The notes under the pieces were generated by a model. That model saw only the letters and a program-made list of their open reading frames with translations, ran no database searches and was not told the DNA's origin. Positions 16,251 to 24,939 of a stretch of DNA of 64,000 nucleotides are shown here, piece by piece. The translations under genes and the position numbers were made by a program. The stretch's first letter is position 1. Each line of letters starts with the position of its first letter. The stretch is from Candidatus Neomarinimicrobiota bacterium (GTDB taxonomy: Bacteria > Fidelibacterota > SORT01): positions 1-64,000 of the forward strand of contig JACZTG010000009.1 in assembly GCA_022573815.1 (NCBI GenBank). Reading direction: 5' to 3'.

Positions 16251-17221
16251 GCAACCAGCTCACAATTGCTGTTCCTGAAAATAAAAAACCTGAACGGATA
16301 GATGTGTTTCTCTCAAGGCAGATTGGTGATCTAAGCCGTAGTCAACTCAAACGGCTCATAACAGGAGCCGACGTTCTTGTTAACGGTAAGCCTGTCCGTC
16401 CAAGTTATATGATCGACCCGGGCGAAAAAATTGAAATAACGATTCCCGGCCCCGAACCAATCAAGGCAGAGCCTGAAGATATTCCATTAGATATTGTTTT
16501 TGAAGACGAAAGCTTAATAGTCATAAACAAGACTGCCGGTATAGTGGTTCATCCTGCAAGGGGGAATTTGCGCGGCACTCTTGTAAATGCACTGCTCCAT
16601 TATTCAAATTCTCTTTCTTCCGGCAGTGACGAATTCAGACCGGGAATTGTCCATCGGCTCGATAAAGGAACGAGCGGACTCATTATGATTGCGAAGAACG
16701 ACACCGTACACGCGGCAATAACAAATAAATTTATGTTAAGAGAAATAAAAAAAGAATACAGCGCGATTATTTGGGATAAAATGCCAAAAAATGAAGGAAA
16801 GATTGACGAATCGGTGGGCAGGAGCAAGAAAGACAGAACTAAAATGGCGGCCGGCGTGATTGGCAAATCAGCAGTCACAAACTATTCTGTCGATGTGGTG
16901 ATGGATTTCACTTCTCTGCTTACTCTGCGGCCGCTCACCGGAAGAACCCATCAGCTGCGGGTTCATTTCGCTCATATTGACCGACCAATATTCGGCGATG
17001 CGGAGTACGGGGGACGCGGGCGAATGGCTGGGATGATCACTCCTGAGAGAAGAAAAGTTGCTGTTAAGGCGTTGGATCTCATTTCAAGACAAGCTCTTCA
17101 CGCCAGCAGATTGACACTTGACCATCCTGTGACAGGTAAGGAGATTGAGTTTTATTGTCCGCTTCCGGAGGATTTTAAATCTGTGCTTGAACAGTTTGAA
17201 GTAGAAAAATACACCAAATAG
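16247..17221 (+). CDS. rluD: RluA/RluD-family ribosomal large subunit pseudouridine synthase
   Basis: With a TTG start at 16247 this is 324 aa, the usual length. An S4 RNA-binding domain covers about residues 15-75 (RSQLKRLITGADVLVNGK). The catalytic domain has HRLDKGTSGL, with the catalytic Asp, and the RPLTGRTHQLRVHF motif. These enzymes isomerise uridines in 23S rRNA. A longer open frame begins at 16133, but that extra part only reads through lspA in another frame and lacks family similarity; the TTGA overlap with the lspA stop is the more likely start. RluD versus another RluA-type specificity cannot be decided from sequence alone. Confidence 0.9.
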   Translation: MSNQLTIAVPENKKPERIDVFLSRQIGDLSRSQLKRLITGADVLVNGKPVRPSYMIDPGEKIEITIPGPEPIKAEPEDIPLDIVFEDESLIVINKTAGIVVHPARGNLRGTLVNALLHYSNSLSSGSDEFRPGIVHRLDKGTSGLIMIAKNDTVHAAITNKFMLREIKKEYSAIIWDKMPKNEGKIDESVGRSKKDRTKMAAGVIGKSAVTNYSVDVVMDFTSLLTLRPLTGRTHQLRVHFAHIDRPIFGDAEYGGRGRMAGMITPERRKVAVKALDLISRQALHASRLTLDHPVTGKEIEFYCPLPEDFKSVLEQFEVEKYTK

Positions 17222-17234
17222 AAGGGGAGTTATA

Positions 17235-17924
17235 ATGGCTGTCCTCACATATTTTGGGCATTCAGCGGTTCAGATAGAATCCAATGATGCCAATATTCTT
17301 ATCGACCCGTTTATTTCAGAAAACCCGCTTGCGCCGGTCAGCAAAGAAGAATTAAAACCGGACTATATTATTATTACGCACGGTCATGGCGACCATATCG
17401 GAGACGCTGTGGAGATTGCGAAAGCGTCGAATTCCACTGTCATAGCGAATTATGAAATCGCAAATTATTTTCAAAAAAAAGGTGTGAAATCGGCGGCAAT
17501 GCACATTGGGGGAAGGAAAGAATTTCCTTTTGGAACAGTCAAGTTCACCATAGCCCATCACGGCAGCGGACTCGATACTCCTGATGAGGGAATGATATAT
17601 ATGGGCAACCCATGTGGAGTAATCGTTTCCGTTGACGGTAAGAATATATATCATGCCGGCGATACGGGTCTGTTTTTAGATATGAAACTTATCGGCGAGA
17701 TTACAAATCTTGATATTGCGCTGCTGCCGATTGGGGATAACTTTACAATGGGAATTGAAGACGCGGTTCGAGCAGCCGATTTTCTAAAGGCAAAGTTGAA
17801 CATACCTATTCACTATAACACATTTGATCTTATAAAAGCTGATCCTGAGGATTTTGCGGCAGGTTTAGAAGCGCTGAATTTATCAGCTAAGACATTAAAT
17901 CCGGGTGATTCAATTGAAATCTGA
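17235..17924 (+). CDS. Metal-dependent hydrolase, UPF0173/UlaG-like
   Basis: This 229-aa protein has the metallo-beta-lactamase fold. It opens with LTYFGHSAVQIE, has the zinc-binding HGHGDH motif at about residues 50-55, and later IAHHGSG, HAGDTG and LLPIGDNFTMG. That pattern and length match the UPF0173 (YtkL) group. Members are thought to hydrolyse small phosphodiesters or lactones, but the physiological substrate is not known. The ATG at 17235 follows GGGGAG. It lies 13 bases after rluD and ends just before the tyrosine recombinase gene. Confidence 0.92.
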   Translation: MAVLTYFGHSAVQIESNDANILIDPFISENPLAPVSKEELKPDYIIITHGHGDHIGDAVEIAKASNSTVIANYEIANYFQKKGVKSAAMHIGGRKEFPFGTVKFTIAHHGSGLDTPDEGMIYMGNPCGVIVSVDGKNIYHAGDTGLFLDMKLIGEITNLDIALLPIGDNFTMGIEDAVRAADFLKAKLNIPIHYNTFDLIKADPEDFAAGLEALNLSAKTLNPGDSIEI

Positions 17925-17931
17925 TGTCGCT

Positions 17932-18885
17932 ATGAAACCGGCGGACAATGATGTTGAGCCGGGAGAGCATCTGAAAAAACATAAATCAGATTTTTTGACC
18001 GCGTTAAAGGATCAGCTGAATTATTCCGATAAAACTATTGAAGCATATTCATTGGACATACGGCAATTTACGGAATTTTTAGTGATATATCATTCCAATC
18101 CGGGGGTTTTAATAGAAGAGATTGACCGGACCGCGGTGCGGCATTTCCTCGGAAAACTGACCGAGGACGGTATCAGCCGAAAGAGCGCCTCGAGAAAGCT
18201 GGCAGCTCTTAAATCATGGTTCAAATACTTAGCGAGAGAAGGCGTTCTGCGTGTGAACCCGGCGAAGAATGTCGTGTTCCCTAAGGTGGAAAAGAAACTT
18301 CCCACACCGCTATCCGTTGATGAAGCCCTCAGGCTTCTGATGGCTCCCGTCAGAAATACCTTTGCGGGAGCGAGAGATTCCGCGCTGTTGGAACTATTGT
18401 ACGGAACCGGCGCTCGGCTTTCTGAAGTCGCCGCTCTGAGCGTTCAAGACCTCAATATTGAATCAGGGAGTCTGAAATTACAGGGGAAGGGTTCAAAAGA
18501 TAGGATCGTTCCGCTGGGAAAACCGGGATGGGATTCTATTGAAAACTATCTGGTTTATCGCGAATCAAAAAAATATGATGAATCAGTTACGGCATTATTC
18601 CTGAACAAGAGCGGCAAAAGACTTTCCGGAAGAGGAATACAGCGGATAGTAAAAAAATATATGGATATGACGGTGGAAAAAAACGCGAAATATCCTCATG
18701 TGCTGCGGCACTCTTTTGCCACACATTTGCTTGAAAGAGGCGCGGATTTGAATGCCGTCAAAGAATTGCTCGGTCACGAAGATTTGACTACTACCCAGCT
18801 ATATACTCACGTGGAAGCGGAAGGATTGAAAAAAACATATAGACAGGCACACCCGAGAGCAGGCTTTGAAAACAGTGAGAAATAA
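17932..18885 (+). CDS. XerC/XerD-type site-specific tyrosine recombinase
   Basis: This protein of about 317 aa has an N-terminal SAM-like core-binding domain (FLTALKDQLNYSDKTIEAYS) and a C-terminal catalytic domain. The catalytic residues are Arg in GTGARLSEV, Lys in GKGSKDR, His-Arg in LRHSFATHLL, His in LLGHEDL and Tyr in TTQLYTH. Xer proteins resolve chromosome dimers at dif during division. It cannot be assigned to XerC or XerD alone; only one copy is in the window and no phage genes surround it, so a housekeeping role is likely. Upstream in-frame GTG (17905) and TTG (17914) starts would overlap the previous gene; none has a good ribosome binding site. Confidence 0.9.
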   Translation: MKPADNDVEPGEHLKKHKSDFLTALKDQLNYSDKTIEAYSLDIRQFTEFLVIYHSNPGVLIEEIDRTAVRHFLGKLTEDGISRKSASRKLAALKSWFKYLAREGVLRVNPAKNVVFPKVEKKLPTPLSVDEALRLLMAPVRNTFAGARDSALLELLYGTGARLSEVAALSVQDLNIESGSLKLQGKGSKDRIVPLGKPGWDSIENYLVYRESKKYDESVTALFLNKSGKRLSGRGIQRIVKKYMDMTVEKNAKYPHVLRHSFATHLLERGADLNAVKELLGHEDLTTTQLYTHVEAEGLKKTYRQAHPRAGFENSEK

Positions 18886-18909
18886 ATTCTAACCGTAAAG
18901 GAGGGTAGA

Positions 18910-19236
18910 ATGAAGATAGAGATAACGGCGAGAAATTTTAAATTGAGCAATAAACTCAAAAAATATATAGAAAACGAAATTAACAGTCTCGAAAAACATT
19001 ATGACCGGATATTAGACTGTCAGGTGATCCTTGAAGAAGTTAAAAACGATAGAATAGCGGAGCTGATACTACGAGTTTACGGAAAGAATCTTGTCACAAA
19101 GGATACAAGCGACGAAATATTTAAATCAGTAGATGGAGCCGCAGAAAAACTCAGAAGACGGCTGAAGAAGTACAAACAGAAACTTAAAGATTTTGATCAT
19201 ATCGGAAAAGACTTCTATCAAATGGAATTAGAATAG
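18910..19236 (+). CDS. hpf: Ribosome hibernation promoting factor, short form
   Basis: This 108-aa protein belongs to the HPF/YfiA (RaiA) family, which binds the 30S decoding region and silences ribosomes in stationary phase. The family pattern is clear: MKIEITARNFKLSNKLKKYI, then a central VILEEVKNDR strand, then DEIFKSVDGAAEKLRRRLKKYKQKLK. It lacks the long C-terminal dimerisation domain. The ATG at 18910 has an excellent AAAGGAGGG site. It is the last gene of the run, with a new promoter starting at its stop codon. Confidence 0.92.
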   Translation: MKIEITARNFKLSNKLKKYIENEINSLEKHYDRILDCQVILEEVKNDRIAELILRVYGKNLVTKDTSDEIFKSVDGAAEKLRRRLKKYKQKLKDFDHIGKDFYQMELE

Positions 19237-19264
19237 TTGACCTTTAGACAGAAATTGATATATT
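19237..19264 (+). promoter_or_regulatory. Promoter for the sugar nucleotidyltransferase gene
   Basis: TTGACC (19237-19242), a 16-base spacer and TATATT (19259-19264) lie directly after the hpf stop. The predicted leader to the TTG at 19313 is about 40 bases. Confidence 0.65.
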
Positions 19265-19312
19265 TAGCGGGTTAAAATCTACAGGAAATAAAGACAGGAA
19301 CGATTTAGAGAT

Positions 19313-20287
19313 TTGAAAGCAATAGTACCCGCTGCGGGGATAGGAAAACGACTTAGGCCGCATACGCTCACAACACCGAAAGCGCTGTTCAATGTGGCAG
19401 GTAAGCCGGTTATCGGTCACATTTTGGACTTTCTTTTAGATGCCGGTGTGGACGAGATTGTTGTGGTTGTTGGCTATGAAGCCTCGCAGGTCGAACGATT
19501 TCTAACCGAAAATTATCCAAAATCCACGCGCAGCGTTGTGCAATCCGAGCGAAAGGGACTTGGACACGCCGTAGGAATCGCTTTAGACGATAACGACGAG
19601 CCGACAATTATTCTTCTCGGAGACACAATAATAGACATTGATTTGAAGAGTTTATTGGGTAAAACTAACTCGGCTATCGGTGTTCGAAAGGTTGAAAATC
19701 CGCAGATGTTCGGGATTGTGGAAATGGATGGGGAGTATGCTTCAAAACTCGTGGAAAAACCCGAAGACCCGGCAAGCGACCTGGCAATAGCGGGAATTTA
19801 TCGGATACAAAATCAGTCGGTTCTTAAACGCTCGATTGATGGTTTAGTTGAGCAAAATATTACTACAAAGGGTGAGATTCAGCTCACCGATGCTCTTCAG
19901 GATATGATTGACAACGGAGAAAAAATAGAAATTTTCGATGTGGAAAATTTATACGATTGCGGCAGCTGGTCAACCATTTTGGAAACGAACAGGATTCTTC
20001 TCGACAAATCCGGCGGAAACGATACGAAACAGATTGACAGCATCGTAACGAATCCCTGTTACATAGCGTCATCGGCTCAATTGGTGAATTCTATTGTCGG
20101 CCCGCACGTGACGATTGATGAGGGGGCGATAATTAAGAACAGCATTATCACGAACTCTGTGATAGCCAAGGGCGCATCGTTAGAGAACTGTAGTATGACC
20201 GGCTCTATAATAGGCGAGCACGCTCTGGTGCATGGAACTGTGCGAAAGCTGAGCGTTGGCGATTATTCAGAAATAAAATTTGACTGA
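19313..20287 (+). CDS. Sugar-1-phosphate nucleotidyltransferase with a left-handed beta-helix tail
   Basis: This 324-aa protein starts with the nucleotide-binding signature PAAGIGKRLRPHTLTTPK, then GDTIIDID (metal-binding Asp) and EKPED. Residues about 1-235 form the Rossmann-like transferase domain and about 245-324 form hexapeptide repeats (left-handed beta helix). This layout occurs in RmlA-long, GlmU-like and archaeal-type glucose-1-phosphate thymidylyl/uridylyltransferases. It makes an NDP-sugar, probably for envelope polysaccharide; the exact sugar and nucleotide cannot be read. The start is TTG at 19313, the first residue before the conserved KAIVPAAG strand. Confidence 0.85.
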   Translation: MKAIVPAAGIGKRLRPHTLTTPKALFNVAGKPVIGHILDFLLDAGVDEIVVVVGYEASQVERFLTENYPKSTRSVVQSERKGLGHAVGIALDDNDEPTIILLGDTIIDIDLKSLLGKTNSAIGVRKVENPQMFGIVEMDGEYASKLVEKPEDPASDLAIAGIYRIQNQSVLKRSIDGLVEQNITTKGEIQLTDALQDMIDNGEKIEIFDVENLYDCGSWSTILETNRILLDKSGGNDTKQIDSIVTNPCYIASSAQLVNSIVGPHVTIDEGAIIKNSIITNSVIAKGASLENCSMTGSIIGEHALVHGTVRKLSVGDYSEIKFD

Positions 20288-20319
20288 TATTAAAAGACAG
20301 TAATTATTAAGGGAGACAA

Positions 20320-21450
20320 ATGACAGAGTTCTTATTCACTTCAGAATCGGTAACCGAAGGGCATCCTGATAAAATAGCTGATCAGATTTCTGATTCGGTA
20401 CTCGATGCGATTTATGAAAACGACAATATGGGTCGCGTGGCTTGTGAAACAATGGTAACTACCGGAATGGTATTGGTAGCGGGGGAAATTACCACCGAAA
20501 CATATGTGGATATTCCTACTATTGTGAGGAAATGTATAAAGGATATCGGCTATACGGATGCGTCAATGGGATTCGATTTCGAGACCTGCGCCGTATTGAC
20601 AAGCATTGACCAACAATCACCCGATATTGCTATGGGTGTAGATGCCGATGGAGCGGGTGACCAGGGGATGATGTTCGGTTATGCCACAGACGAAAATGAT
20701 GCATATATGCCGACTCCGATTCATCTCGCGCACGCACTCACAAAGAGACTTGCCAAGATAAGGAAAACCGGAGAAGTTGATTACCTCAGACCTGACGGTA
20801 AATCACAGGTAACGGTAAAGTATGTTGATAACAAACCGGTGTCGATTTCGAACGTTGTGATTTCCACGCAGCACTCGGAATCGGTAAATAATGACACTTT
20901 GAGGGAAGACATTATCGAGCTGGTTATAAAGCCGACTATTCCGGAAAATTTCATGGTCAATAATGTGGTTTTCCATATTAACCCAACTGGACGGTTTGTC
21001 GAGGGAGGACCTAAAGCCGATGCGGGATTGACCGGCAGGAAGATAATAGCGGATACATACGGCGGATTTGCTGCTCATGGGGGAGGCGCTTTTTCAGGAA
21101 AAGACCCCACCAAGGTGGACCGTTCAGCGGCATATATGGCTCGATATGTAACAAAGAACTTAGTTGCGGCGGGTCTGGCGAAAAGATGTCAATTGCAGCT
21201 GGCTTATGCCATCGGAGTCGCCGAGCCCGTATCCATACACGTGGAAACTTTTGGAACAGGAACAGTTTCTAATGACGAATTCGTAACTATAATCAATGAT
21301 AATTTTGACTTGACGCCAAAAGGAATGATGGAAGCACTCAAATTAAGAGCTCCACGTTATAAGAAAACTGCGACTTACGGGCATTTTGGTCGTGATGAAG
21401 CGGAATTCACATGGGAGCGATTGGACAAAGTTGAAGATCTTAAAAAATAA
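20320..21450 (+). CDS. metK: S-adenosylmethionine synthetase
   Basis: This 376-aa enzyme makes SAM from methionine and [21 protein letters not shown] carries the catalytic His and Asp near the N-terminus. [12 protein letters not shown] is the ATP-loop signature, and [18 protein letters not shown] with [19 protein letters not shown] completes the conserved core. The length is normal. The ATG at 20320 follows GGGAGAC. Only 32 bases separate it from the upstream gene, so there is no room for a SAM riboswitch. ahcY follows immediately, joining synthesis of SAM with removal of its product. Confidence 0.97.
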   Translation: MTEFLFTSESVTEGHPDKIADQISDSVLDAIYENDNMGRVACETMVTTGMVLVAGEITTETYVDIPTIVRKCIKDIGYTDASMGFDFETCAVLTSIDQQSPDIAMGVDADGAGDQGMMFGYATDENDAYMPTPIHLAHALTKRLAKIRKTGEVDYLRPDGKSQVTVKYVDNKPVSISNVVISTQHSESVNNDTLREDIIELVIKPTIPENFMVNNVVFHINPTGRFVEGGPKADAGLTGRKIIADTYGGFAAHGGGAFSGKDPTKVDRSAAYMARYVTKNLVAAGLAKRCQLQLAYAIGVAEPVSIHVETFGTGTVSNDEFVTIINDNFDLTPKGMMEALKLRAPRYKKTATYGHFGRDEAEFTWERLDKVEDLKK

Positions 21451-21489
21451 AATAAAAATCAGAAAACATATTTTTGTCGGGAGGAATTG

Positions 21490-22743
21490 ATGGGTCACCA
21501 TATAAAAGATGAATCATTAGCAGATGCGGGAAAAGCGAGGATGGACTGGGCAAACAGAGATATGCCCGTTCTTGCCTTTATTAAAGAGCGGTTTGAAAAA
21601 GAAAAACCGCTTGAAGGGGTTAAGATGTCGGCATGCCTGCACGTAACTGCTGAAACGGCAAATTTGGTTAGAACATTGAAGGCAGGAGGCGCTGATATTC
21701 TTCTCTGCGCTTCAAATCCGCTAAGTACTCAGGATGATATCACAGCCGCCTTGGTAGTTCATGAAGACATTGAGGTATATGCCATTCATGGCGAAGACGA
21801 TGAAACGTATTATGCCCATATAAAAGCGGCGTTGGAGCATAAACCCAATATCACAATGGATGACGGAGCGGACTTAGTTACGGTTCTTCACAAAGATTAT
21901 GAAAGTCAGATATCAGAGATCAAATGTTCGATGGAAGAGACAACAACAGGCGTTAACAGGCTCAAAGCAATGGAAGCAGACGGAGTTCTCAAGCTCCCCG
22001 TAGTAGCGGTGAACGACGCGAAGATGAAACATCTCTTTGACAACAGATACGGCACAGGTCAATCAACGGTAGACGGAATTATCAGAGCCACAGATATGCT
22101 TATCGCCGGAAAGACCGTTGTTGTAGGCGGATATGGTTGGTGCGGTCGGGGATTCGCCAACAGAATTCGCGGAATGGGGGCGAACGTTATCGTGACGGAA
22201 ATCGATGCTACCCGCGCTTTGGAAGCTTTGATGGACGGGTTCCGCGTTATGACTATGGACGCGGCAGCCGTTGAAGGCGATTTGTTCTGTACTCTTACCG
22301 GTGATATTCATGTCTTAAGAAAAGAACACTTCGAGAAAATGAAAAGTGGAGCGGTTGTCGCCAATTCAGGACATTTCAACGTGGAGATTGATTTGGACGC
22401 TCTTAGAGAACTTTCCTCAAAGGTTGTGGAAGACATTAAGGATAACGTTGACGAATATATTATGTCTGACGGCAGGATAATCTATGTTCTCGGAAAGGGC
22501 CGCCTTATAAATCTTGCAGCCGCTGAAGGACATCCGGCAAGCGTAATGGATATGAGTTTTGCGGTGCAGGCTCTCTCTTCCGAGTACAGCTTGAAGAACG
22601 ATCTCGATGTGGGAGTTCATGCAGTTCCGGCATATATTGACGAACTTGTGGCTAAGCTCAAACTTGAAAGTATGGGCGCAACTATTGACACTCTTACCTC
22701 TGAACAAGAGAAATATTTATCGTCATGGGATCAGGGAACTTGA
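21490..22743 (+). CDS. ahcY: S-adenosylhomocysteine hydrolase
   Basis: This 417-aa enzyme splits S-adenosylhomocysteine into adenosine and homocysteine. DDGADLV, the NAD-binding GGYGWCGRGFA, TGDIHVLRKEHFEKM and NSGHFNVEID are all typical, as is the C-terminal LDVGVHAVPAYID. The shorter form lacking the 40-residue insert of some bacterial homologues is seen. The ATG at 21490 has GGGAGG at the right distance; a TTG three bases upstream is less likely. It is cotranscribed with metK, 39 bases apart. With mtnP it covers recycling of both main SAM by-products. Confidence 0.96.
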   Translation: MGHHIKDESLADAGKARMDWANRDMPVLAFIKERFEKEKPLEGVKMSACLHVTAETANLVRTLKAGGADILLCASNPLSTQDDITAALVVHEDIEVYAIHGEDDETYYAHIKAALEHKPNITMDDGADLVTVLHKDYESQISEIKCSMEETTTGVNRLKAMEADGVLKLPVVAVNDAKMKHLFDNRYGTGQSTVDGIIRATDMLIAGKTVVVGGYGWCGRGFANRIRGMGANVIVTEIDATRALEALMDGFRVMTMDAAAVEGDLFCTLTGDIHVLRKEHFEKMKSGAVVANSGHFNVEIDLDALRELSSKVVEDIKDNVDEYIMSDGRIIYVLGKGRLINLAAAEGHPASVMDMSFAVQALSSEYSLKNDLDVGVHAVPAYIDELVAKLKLESMGATIDTLTSEQEKYLSSWDQGT

Positions 22744-22750
22744 TCCGGAA

Positions 22751-22792
22751 CAGCTAATTAATACCGGCAGCATTTGCCGTGTTAATTAACTG
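22751..22792 (+). other. Long stem-loop between ahcY and the lipoprotein gene
   Basis: Arms 22751-22761 and 22782-22792 pair over eleven bases with one G-T type mismatch (CAGCTAATTAA with TTAATTAACTG). Inside, CGGCA and TGCCG form a second stem with a five-base loop. There is no T-run after it, and the ATG of the next gene is only seven bases away, so a processing, stabilising or translation-control role is more likely than simple termination. The role is inferred. Confidence 0.5.
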
Positions 22793-22798
22793 CTTGCT

Positions 22799-24928
22799 AT
22801 GAAAATCAGAGCGGTCATTAAACGTTTAATCCTTTTATCGTTTATTCCGCTTCTCTCTACAACATGTTTCCTGGAAGCCCCCCAGTCACCCTCCTGGGAG
22901 CTTGACCTTGTGATACCCCTTATTGATGAAGTCTACCCTCTCGGTGATTTGCGCGGTCCGATACAGGAGGACAGTTCCGATGGCTTTATTGACGTAGACT
23001 CGAATAATATATTGAGGCTCAATGTCCAGGATACCATCGGTACCATTAAAATAAGCAAAGAGCTTTTAACGGTAGCCGGTATTGCTTCCGTGACTATTAG
23101 TGAGACGGTCGGCCCTATCGAACTCGACAATATCGGAACCGACCAAACTTTCGAATCTGCGGCGCTTTCATCTGTCTCTGCGGCGGTTGCCGCCGCTCCT
23201 AACGGAACAACTGTTCCCGTTCCGCCATTCGATTTGGATCCTATCGAAAATGAAATCGCTATAGCGGACGTGGAAGAAGCCGATATGTCACAGGGAATTA
23301 TACGAATATCTGTCGCTAACGGTTTCATTGACGCGCCCGCTTCAGGGATACCGATAACAAATCTGGTAATAGTGTTAACAGGAGCGGATAACGCTATATT
23401 GGGCACGACTGATTTCGGAACAATAAATCCTGATCAGACCGTAACAAGGGATATTGACCTTGCCGGTAAGACAATGGTGGCTCCTATTACGATCTTGGCA
23501 ACAGGAGATTCTCCCGGAGTTGGAGCTTTCATTATAAACGCCACTTCAAAGCAGGGAAAGATTACTATCGGGGTGACGTTTATCCCACCGTTCGTGGCAA
23601 CAAGAGTCAAAGGAAACTTGCCACAAATTGATATTGATATTTCAAATTCTATTCCCTTGGGGATTTCTGGAAGTACGGAACTGATAAGCGGAAGATTCCG
23701 GTCAGATACGGATGATATGACTTTTTCAATTCAAAATTTGCTGCAAGTTCCGTTACAGGCGAATTTGACTCTTCCGAATTTTATTGATTCGGCTTCCAAT
23801 GTGGCAAAAGAAGTTTTCTGGGAGAATATTCCACCGGGATCAACTGATATAAGGATAGTGGATTTAGGGGGGGACAGCTTAACGAATCCCGCAGGGGGCA
23901 TGCCTCTTTCTGATATTGAATATATTTTTAGCGCGTCCACCATCTCGACAGGTATGTCGAGCACCATTACAGAGGATGATGCCGTAATAATTGTAATCGG
24001 TCTTGATACGCTTCGATTCAAAAGATGGAGAGCCAACTTTGACGAAACAATACCCACTACCGAGACAAATATCGAAAACACGCCTGAAGGTTTTGCCGGA
24101 ATAAATTTCGAAGATGTGGAATTAATAATGAAGCTGCATAACTCCATTTCTGTACCGATGTTTCTCGATCTGGATATCGTGGGAACTAATTCTCTATTCG
24201 GAACTTCAGCCGGTCTTAGTTTGCGAAATGCCGAAATACTTTCGCCGTCTTTTTCCAGCGCTCAGCCGGAAACTACCGTTATTAGATTTATTAAAGATAT
24301 GACATGCGTGAATGATTTATGTGAACCGTCCGGAGAAACCGACATTGTTGATTTTTTCAATATTTTTCCGGATAAAATTACTGTATCCGGCGAAACAAAC
24401 CTGCTTGGAGAGGGCGTGGTCGCCATCGGTCAAAGTTTAGGGGGTGGCTTCGAATTGAAAATCCCGTTCGTATTTTCTCTTGATTCAACCGCTAAGTTCG
24501 TACCCGCTACCGTAAACACTATAGCGGCGTTTCAGGAAGAACAGAAGGAACAGATAGAGAATAATATTCTTTACGCTATTGTGGAATCCGAGCTGGTAAA
24601 CAGTTTTCCTCTCAGCGGAACAATTTCGCTGCTGATTACCGATGATTCTACCAAATTTAACGTTCACCCTGATTCGCTCTTCATGGACACCTTATTTACA
24701 TTTAATCTGCCCGATACCGATCCGGACGCAGGAATATTCAGCGCTACAAGTCATGACAGCGTTTTTCTTGACAGTTCGATTATCAGATTATTCACGAAAG
24801 GAGAAGAACATTACTTAAAACCTCTGATAACACTAAAGTCAACCGACGGAAAGCCAAGAACAATCTTCCCTTCCAATTTTATAGGCATCACCTCGGTAAT
24901 GACATTTAGGATAAAGATAAATCCTTAG
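22799..24928 (+). CDS. Large hypothetical lipoprotein
   Basis: I do not recognise this 709-aa protein. Residues 8-21 are hydrophobic and end LLSTTC, a lipobox-like site with an unusual Thr before the Cys, so lipidation is likely but not certain. The rest is rich in Ile, Thr, Ser and Asp with many short alternating hydrophobic strands. Repeated phrases such as VTVSGETNLLG-like and IPLGISGSTEL segments suggest a long beta-sandwich or beta-solenoid structure on the cell surface. No catalytic motif is visible. It lies 12 bases before an OmpP1-like barrel gene, so the two probably form a pair in the outer membrane. Confidence 0.75.
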   Translation: MKIRAVIKRLILLSFIPLLSTTCFLEAPQSPSWELDLVIPLIDEVYPLGDLRGPIQEDSSDGFIDVDSNNILRLNVQDTIGTIKISKELLTVAGIASVTISETVGPIELDNIGTDQTFESAALSSVSAAVAAAPNGTTVPVPPFDLDPIENEIAIADVEEADMSQGIIRISVANGFIDAPASGIPITNLVIVLTGADNAILGTTDFGTINPDQTVTRDIDLAGKTMVAPITILATGDSPGVGAFIINATSKQGKITIGVTFIPPFVATRVKGNLPQIDIDISNSIPLGISGSTELISGRFRSDTDDMTFSIQNLLQVPLQANLTLPNFIDSASNVAKEVFWENIPPGSTDIRIVDLGGDSLTNPAGGMPLSDIEYIFSASTISTGMSSTITEDDAVIIVIGLDTLRFKRWRANFDETIPTTETNIENTPEGFAGINFEDVELIMKLHNSISVPMFLDLDIVGTNSLFGTSAGLSLRNAEILSPSFSSAQPETTVIRFIKDMTCVNDLCEPSGETDIVDFFNIFPDKITVSGETNLLGEGVVAIGQSLGGGFELKIPFVFSLDSTAKFVPATVNTIAAFQEEQKEQIENNILYAIVESELVNSFPLSGTISLLITDDSTKFNVHPDSLFMDTLFTFNLPDTDPDAGIFSATSHDSVFLDSSIIRLFTKGEEHYLKPLITLKSTDGKPRTIFPSNFIGITSVMTFRIKINP

Positions 24929-24939
24929 CCGCCTGAGCA

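Noticed and set aside
20288-20319. SAM riboswitch before metK
   Set aside because: Only 32 bases separate metK from the upstream gene, too short for any known SAM aptamer with its control hairpin.
22933-23406. 157-codon open frame opposite the 709-aa lipoprotein gene
   Set aside because: Low-complexity Ser/Ile/Pro/Ala composition expected from the complement of a Gly/Thr/Asp-rich coding strand; no start signal.
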